From the NCBI RefSeq assembly GCF_016587375.1, contig NZ_BNJG01000003.1, positions 1,302,001-1,366,000 on the forward strand: a DNA stretch of 64,000 nucleotides. The letters are read 5' to 3'. Position numbers and translations under genes: made by a program. Shown in pieces: positions 59,589 through 64,000 of this stretch. The stretch comes from Ktedonobacter robiniae. Lineage in GTDB: Bacteria > Chloroflexota > Ktedonobacteria > Ktedonobacterales > Ktedonobacteraceae. Position 1 is the first letter of the stretch. Every line of letters starts with the position of its first letter. The notes under the pieces are model-generated. The model worked only from the letters and a program-made list of their open reading frames with translations. It made no database searches and had not been told where the DNA came from.

Positions 59589-61616
59589 ATGACCGAGTCG
59601 TATTCGTCACATCAGCCGTATAACGATGGAGATGGCTGCACGTTACCTATCACAAGTACTCACAGTGACTGTGAGGAGACGCCCATATGTAACATAGGCG
59701 TTGATATCCAACAAGTTAATCCCACTATCTTCCATATTGTGGAGAAAGTCTTTGCTAAGCCCTTAAAGGGGCTTGAATTTCTTGCCCTGCTCCTGACACA
59801 GGCTGTGGTAAAACAAGAGGCTCTCCCGACCTCCTCAACGCAAACTCCTATCGCGTTTGCGGTCGTTTCACTGCAAAATATTCGCGAACTGGCACAACGT
59901 ATTCATTGGGGTTATGACACAACCCACAAGTATGTTGTGACGTTTTGTGCGCTCGATCTGCTGATCAAGCGTCGCTCGTCTGACCAGATTGAACTGCTTT
60001 TCCCGCTCCAACACTACGACCCCCCCAGCTCGTTACATGAACTAGATCGCCTGCTTACCAAGAGCCGACCCAAGGTTCAGCAATTTGCCAAACGTGTACG
60101 CGAGCGTTGTCTTATTTACGACGTTGTTGCCATATCTACGACCGCGCTCACACCGGGTTCTAGCATTACCCCTCCCTCGTCGCCAGAGCAAGAACTCATG
60201 ACGCGGCTGCATAGCATTTTGCGCACGGAAAATATCGATGCTGAGCGCCGTCAGCGCCTGGTCATGCGCATTTCCAGCGAGATCATTGGCAAGTTGCTAA
60301 CCTATCCTCCCGTGCAAGTCTCCTCTCCCAAACAAGGTAGACTCGCGGCACCAGGCGTTCAGGCAAGGGTTAACGAGCTTGAGTCTACCACTGAAGGTAG
60401 ACTTTTCCCTGAAGTTTCTTCTTCTGACAAGCTGGAGTCTACCATGAAAGTAGACTCCGCTCCTTTGCCTATTACAAAAGAAGAGGAGGAGTCTCCCTTT
60501 GTAGTAGACTCCTCACCACCACAGATGACAAAGCAACAGGAGTCTACTTTCACGGTAGACTCCTCAAAGGCTCCACAAGGGTGTGCTCATTCAGAGTCTA
60601 CGCCAAAGGGAGACTCCTCCACACAGATGACACCAACAGAGAAAGAGTCTCTTCTATCGAGTAGACTTTCTCCTGAAAAAACGGCTGAGAACGCACCAGA
60701 GTCAACATTGCACAGGCAGGGAGACTCCAGAAAGTCTACCTATCCTGCTCAAAAGCAGAAAACTTCCAAGAAGCCATCTATGATTGGTACCTTGATCTCA
60801 CGCTCACCAATACACAGCACATTCTTGAAGTCTACCCATTCAAAGGCGGTAGACTCACAACCAGAACAAGTAGACTCATTTCCCACTCAGGTAGACTTTG
60901 ATACCCCAATGCCGGAGTCGCTGGAGAGTCTACCCACATTGGTAGACTTGCCGATTGAGCCAGCTTCACAGGCCGATAGAGAGCTAGAGTCTACCAAGAT
61001 AGAGTCTACCGCTCAGAACATTCCCTCGGTAGACTCTGAAGCTCAAACAGGTAAAATGCTGGTAGACTTGAACTTTTACTCTCAAGAGTTTGCGGAGCTA
61101 TACGTAACGTTAAACGTAAGTAAGTTATTTAATAATATTTTAAATAAAAATAATACTAACGTTACGTTACGCATGGAGCTACAAAAGTTTGTAGCTGAGA
61201 TCTTTGACAGAAATCGCCAGGCTGGAAACAAATACAAAAAAATGTTTGCAACAACCGATATCTCTACTGTTGTTGCAAGTTTTATCTATTCCCTGCAATG
61301 TATGTCTAGTTCTGGCGGCCACACTATCGAAAATCCAGGAGCTTTTTTTAATAGCAACTGTAGCAAAATCCAGAACAACAAGCTATCAATTAGCCAGGAA
61401 GATATAGATTTCATGGGACAGCTTACCTGCGAACAGATATATGACTACTTGACTAATCCAAACAGCAAGGTAAAATTGGCCCCACTATTTGATCAACCTG
61501 ACCAACAGGAACTTGCCACCAGAGATCGCCATGGCCATGTAGTACGTCGAAATGGCAAATTAGTGTATCGTGCTAGCAAATTTACTCATGGCAATTTGGG
61601 TAGCACAGAATCATAA
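59589..61616 (+). CDS. Winged-helix primosome-like protein with disordered EST...VDS region
   Basis: 675 residues from ATG 59589. Residues ~94-140 form a wHTH (VSLQNIRELAQRIHWGYDTT, then HKYVVTFCALDLLIKRR), as in phage/plasmid replication initiators and DnaD-like proteins. Residues ~250-494 are low-complexity with repeated EST and VDS triplets. Residues ~495-675 are a folded C-terminal domain with ENPGAFFNSNCSKIQ, similar in style to the NPG-x-F segment of replication proteins. The order wHTH protein - DnaC/DnaI loader - DnaB matches helicase-loading operons. Assignment as DnaD-like is inference. Confidence 0.75.
   Translation: MTESYSSHQPYNDGDGCTLPITSTHSDCEETPICNIGVDIQQVNPTIFHIVEKVFAKPLKGLEFLALLLTQAVVKQEALPTSSTQTPIAFAVVSLQNIRELAQRIHWGYDTTHKYVVTFCALDLLIKRRSSDQIELLFPLQHYDPPSSLHELDRLLTKSRPKVQQFAKRVRERCLIYDVVAISTTALTPGSSITPPSSPEQELMTRLHSILRTENIDAERRQRLVMRISSEIIGKLLTYPPVQVSSPKQGRLAAPGVQARVNELESTTEGRLFPEVSSSDKLESTMKVDSAPLPITKEEEESPFVVDSSPPQMTKQQESTFTVDSSKAPQGCAHSESTPKGDSSTQMTPTEKESLLSSRLSPEKTAENAPESTLHRQGDSRKSTYPAQKQKTSKKPSMIGTLISRSPIHSTFLKSTHSKAVDSQPEQVDSFPTQVDFDTPMPESLESLPTLVDLPIEPASQADRELESTKIESTAQNIPSVDSEAQTGKMLVDLNFYSQEFAELYVTLNVSKLFNNILNKNNTNVTLRMELQKFVAEIFDRNRQAGNKYKKMFATTDISTVVASFIYSLQCMSSSGGHTIENPGAFFNSNCSKIQNNKLSISQEDIDFMGQLTCEQIYDYLTNPNSKVKLAPLFDQPDQQELATRDRHGHVVRRNGKLVYRASKFTHGNLGSTES
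60337..61068. repeat. 21 copies of GTAGACT / AGTCTAC inside a coding sequence
   Basis: Exact GTAGACT at 60337, 60397, 60450, 60504, 60555, 60661, 60849, 60870, 60891, 60942, 61029, 61062 and AGTCTAC at 60382, 60436, 60541, 60595, 60733, 60829, 60927, 60988, 61003. Many pair as AGTCTACC-N6..11-GGTAGACT hairpins. All are in frame: AGTCTAC gives (E/K)ST, GTAGACT gives VD(S/L/F). There are further one-base variants. Confidence 0.9.
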
Positions 61617-61662
61617 CTACGCAACCAGAATTTGCATTGATGAGTTTTTAATACATTTTTTA

Positions 61663-61691
61663 TTGCCCTTTCGCGAAATTTCGTGTACAAT
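61663..61691 (+). promoter_or_regulatory. Promoter of loader-helicase operon with palindromic spacer
   Basis: TTGCCC (61663-61668), 17-nt spacer, TACAAT (61686-61691). The spacer contains the palindrome TTTCGCGAAA and continues ATTTCG, placing a likely operator between the two promoter boxes. Confidence 0.7.
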
Positions 61692-61745
61692 CGACGCGAT
61701 TTGAATTTATGTTCGATTGATGCGATGTTGCAAGGGAGGAAAAGG

Positions 61746-62714
61746 ATGACATTTGATTTCCAGAGCAGACGCTCGCCCAACTACCAAAAACCCAGCCACA
61801 TACCAGGAAAGCGCAGTAAAGCCTTTGCTGGATATATAGTCTCCATACCAGAGCAGAAACGTAGTTCTCTCCAACAGCGAATGCTTATACGTCACAATAA
61901 TGGTGAATGTATTGGTTGCACTCATCAAGGGGTACCACTAGGCGTCAATGGGATGGAGCTTCCCGTTGTGCGCGTGATGCGCGGTTTTTTTGCCCCTCCC
62001 GAGTTTTGCGATTGCGAACTAGGTGTACGCTATAGCCAGCGTATTGAGCGCCAACGTGAAGAGTTTATTCATAAGGATAGGCTTGAAAGATATACTTATG
62101 CTTGCAAACTTTTTACAACGGCATTAGTGCCTCCCCTCCCAGAAGGTCATACTCTTGAGAGCTGGCCAGTAGCTTTCGAAAAGCCACCTGCTGCACAGGA
62201 TGAAGAATATCTGGAAATTATAGCGGAACGTGAGAAAGTCAGAAATGCAGCTATAAATTTCATGCGTGCAATCGAGGAACCAGAGCTTGTTAAGAAAAAG
62301 GGACTATGTATTCAGGGCTATCCAGGAGTAGGGAAAACAGGTCTGGCTCTGGGTGTGGCTGCCTTTTTGCCACAAGCTGACTATTATATGCTTTGTCTTA
62401 ATGCTCCAGCATTACTTACTCTTATTCAGCGTTCAGAGCAGGAAGAACAGATGGTATATACTCTACGAAATGCACATATCGTGCTTCTAGATGATCTGGG
62501 TGATCCTGAATCGATGGATCTAGCGCCTTATACAGTGCGTCGTATCCTGACAGACGTCTTCGAGGCTCGCTATAATGCTTCGTTGCCTACTATAGTTACG
62601 ACTGGGCTGGATAATGAGCAATTGCGTGAACAGTTTAGCGATAGCGTCTTCTCAATCATGGAGGGCCTGTGCTACTTTTATGAATTGCCCGGTATCAATT
62701 TCCGCAAGGAGTGA
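61746..62714 (+). CDS. DnaC/DnaI-type helicase loader (AAA+ ATPase)
   Basis: 322 residues from ATG 61746, chosen because GGGAGG lies 7 nt upstream; an open frame reaches GTG 61683. Walker A GYPGVGKT is at residues 191-198, Walker B VLLDDLGD near 246-252, and sensor-type TTGLDNEQLREQF follows. The N-terminal part has CIGC (residues 55-58) and CDC (88-90), a possible zinc site as in DnaI. It loads the DnaB helicase; the gene overlaps or nearly abuts dnaB (8 nt gap). Confidence 0.88.
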   Translation: MTFDFQSRRSPNYQKPSHIPGKRSKAFAGYIVSIPEQKRSSLQQRMLIRHNNGECIGCTHQGVPLGVNGMELPVVRVMRGFFAPPEFCDCELGVRYSQRIERQREEFIHKDRLERYTYACKLFTTALVPPLPEGHTLESWPVAFEKPPAAQDEEYLEIIAEREKVRNAAINFMRAIEEPELVKKKGLCIQGYPGVGKTGLALGVAAFLPQADYYMLCLNAPALLTLIQRSEQEEQMVYTLRNAHIVLLDDLGDPESMDLAPYTVRRILTDVFEARYNASLPTIVTTGLDNEQLREQFSDSVFSIMEGLCYFYELPGINFRKE

Positions 62715-62722
62715 GTGTTTTC

Positions 62723-64000
62723 ATGGAGCGTCTTTTACCCCAGAATGTTGAGGCCGAGGCTGGTGTGCTAGGTAGCCTGCTTATCGATCCCGAGGCAATC
62801 GTAAATGTAACCAGTTTTCTGCGCGTGGAAGATTTCTATCGCGATGGACATCGCCTGATCTATGAGGCGGTTGTCACACTCTATAATCGGCATGAGCCAG
62901 CCGATTTTGTGACGGTCTGTCATGAGCTTGAGCGTCATAACAAGCTGGAGGAGGCTGGAGGCGAAGACTATGTCATCTCGCTGATCAACCAGGTTCCTAC
63001 CAGTGGAAACGCCGAGTACTACGCGCGTATTGTTGAGCAAATGGCGTTGTTGCGCCGCTTGATCCATGCTGGTAGCCAGATTGTGACCACGGCCTATGGT
63101 GAGGAGAACGCAGAGGCAGCCCTTGAGCAGGCAGAACAGATCCTTTTCGCTGTGCGCCAGGGATATACCCATAAACGCTCTGAGAGCCACCATATTCGTG
63201 ATGTAATCACAAACTACATGGAGAGGCTTACCTCCCTCTCAGAACGCCAGGGGGAGCTTGTAGGCGTTCCTACGGGCTTTGCTGACCTGGACCGCATGCT
63301 GGGAGGCCTGCAACGCTCTGACCTGATTATTCTGGCCGCCAGGCCCGCTGTGGGCAAGACTAGCTTTGCTTTGAGTCTGGCGTATAACACAGCCCTGCTG
63401 AGTAAGAGCATCGTGGGCATCTTTAGCCTGGAGATGAGTTCTGAGCAACTGGTGCAGCGCCTGATCTCTATGGATGCCCAGATCGATCAACAGCGCCTGC
63501 GTATGGGCGACCTGTATGACGAGGATTGGAATGTGCTGGAGACCTCTATGGCCTCGCTCTCCAGTGCCAGCATTCTCATCGATGATACGGCTGGCATCTC
63601 GGTCTCACAGTTGGGCAGCAAGGCTCGCCAATGGATGTCCGAGTATGGTGGGCTGGACCTGCTAATTGTCGACTACCTCCAACTTATGCAGCCCCCCGCC
63701 TCTGAGAGACGCGCCGAGAATCGTGTCCAGGTGGTTGATGAGATGAGCCGCCAGTTGAAGGTTCTGGCGCGTGAACTGAATATCCCTATCATTGCCCTGT
63801 CTCAGCTCTCGCGTGCCGTCGAGTCACGCCAGTCCAAGGTACCTATGCTCTCCGATCTGCGCGAATCTGGCGGCCTGGAGCAGAACGCCGACGTTGTGCT
63901 GTTTATCTATCGTGACGAGGTCTACAACCCCAATACCGAGCGTCCGGGCCTGGCGGATATCATCATCTCCAAGCATCGTAATGGTCCCACTGGCGAAGTG
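62723..64000 (+). CDS. dnaB: Replicative DNA helicase DnaB (3' cut by window)
   Basis: Open from ATG 62723 to the last base, 426 residues. AAGGAG lies about 11 nt upstream. The N-terminal domain begins MERLLPQNVEAEAGVLGSLL. The RecA-like core has Walker A ARPAVGKTSFA near residue 210, Walker B LLIVDYLQLM near 314, and LSDLRESGGLEQNADVVLFI near 395. It is the ring helicase of the replication fork. The sequence is complete in all expected motifs up to the window end. Confidence 0.97.
   Translation, partial: MERLLPQNVEAEAGVLGSLLIDPEAIVNVTSFLRVEDFYRDGHRLIYEAVVTLYNRHEPADFVTVCHELERHNKLEEAGGEDYVISLINQVPTSGNAEYYARIVEQMALLRRLIHAGSQIVTTAYGEENAEAALEQAEQILFAVRQGYTHKRSESHHIRDVITNYMERLTSLSERQGELVGVPTGFADLDRMLGGLQRSDLIILAARPAVGKTSFALSLAYNTALLSKSIVGIFSLEMSSEQLVQRLISMDAQIDQQRLRMGDLYDEDWNVLETSMASLSSASILIDDTAGISVSQLGSKARQWMSEYGGLDLLIVDYLQLMQPPASERRAENRVQVVDEMSRQLKVLARELNIPIIALSQLSRAVESRQSKVPMLSDLRESGGLEQNADVVLFIYRDEVYNPNTERPGLADIIISKHRNGPTGEV

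Overview
The window looks like chromosome of a multicellular, spore-forming Chloroflexota of the Ktedonobacteria type. The signs are a Ktedonobacteria-like 16S rRNA, sensor-type membrane proteins with the RYRLWDID motif, BTAD/AAA/TPR and LuxR/AAA/TPR regulators, partner-switching phosphatases, many GNAT enzymes, and short scattered regulators. The affiliation is inferred from sequence character and family content; no search was run.

Layout: 0-7.5 kb is signalling: the tail of a sensor-like membrane protein, a giant BTAD-AAA-TPR regulator, and a partner-switching module (three STAS proteins plus a PP2C phosphatase fused to an RsbW-type kinase domain). 7.7-20.4 kb carries two FAD oxidoreductases, MarR and LysR regulators, an EamA exporter, Nudix, pentapeptide, TOBE and MsrB proteins, a broken gene and several membrane proteins. 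20.4-22.9 kb is a LuxR-AAA-TPR regulator. 23.1-28.4 kb is a minus-strand rRNA operon (16S-23S) with a clear promoter and terminator but no visible 5S or tRNA. 28.9-41.7 kb holds metabolic and acyltransferase genes, an unusual HTH-Clp_N-zinc ribbon protein and a split transketolase. 41.8-43.1 kb is an intact IS256-family element. 43.4-56 kb holds signalling proteins (including a pseudokinase), an amidohydrolase, an ECF-S-like membrane protein, a peptide-binding lipoprotein, MarR and a DUF1838-type protein.

The most striking part is 56.2-64.0 kb. A winged-helix, Rep-like protein is followed by a 1.5 kb array of 26 copies of a site with the dyad CACC-N7-GGTG, mostly at a 45-46 bp period. Then come a winged-helix/disordered protein whose own coding sequence holds 21 copies of GTAGACT/AGTCTAC, a DnaC/DnaI-type helicase loader, and the replicative helicase DnaB (cut by the window end). 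This reads as a helicase-loading (primosome) operon behind an iteron-like array, and is the best candidate for an undescribed replication or regulatory system.

Two dispersed non-coding families also run through the window. One is a small covarying hairpin with a TAC/TGC triloop followed at once by a long, locus-specific, near-perfect palindrome (arms 20-35 bp); the IS256 copy has jumped into one of these. The other is a REP-like element bounded by CCGAAACCC and GGGTTTCGG. Separately, several convergent gene pairs are closed by long perfect hairpins.
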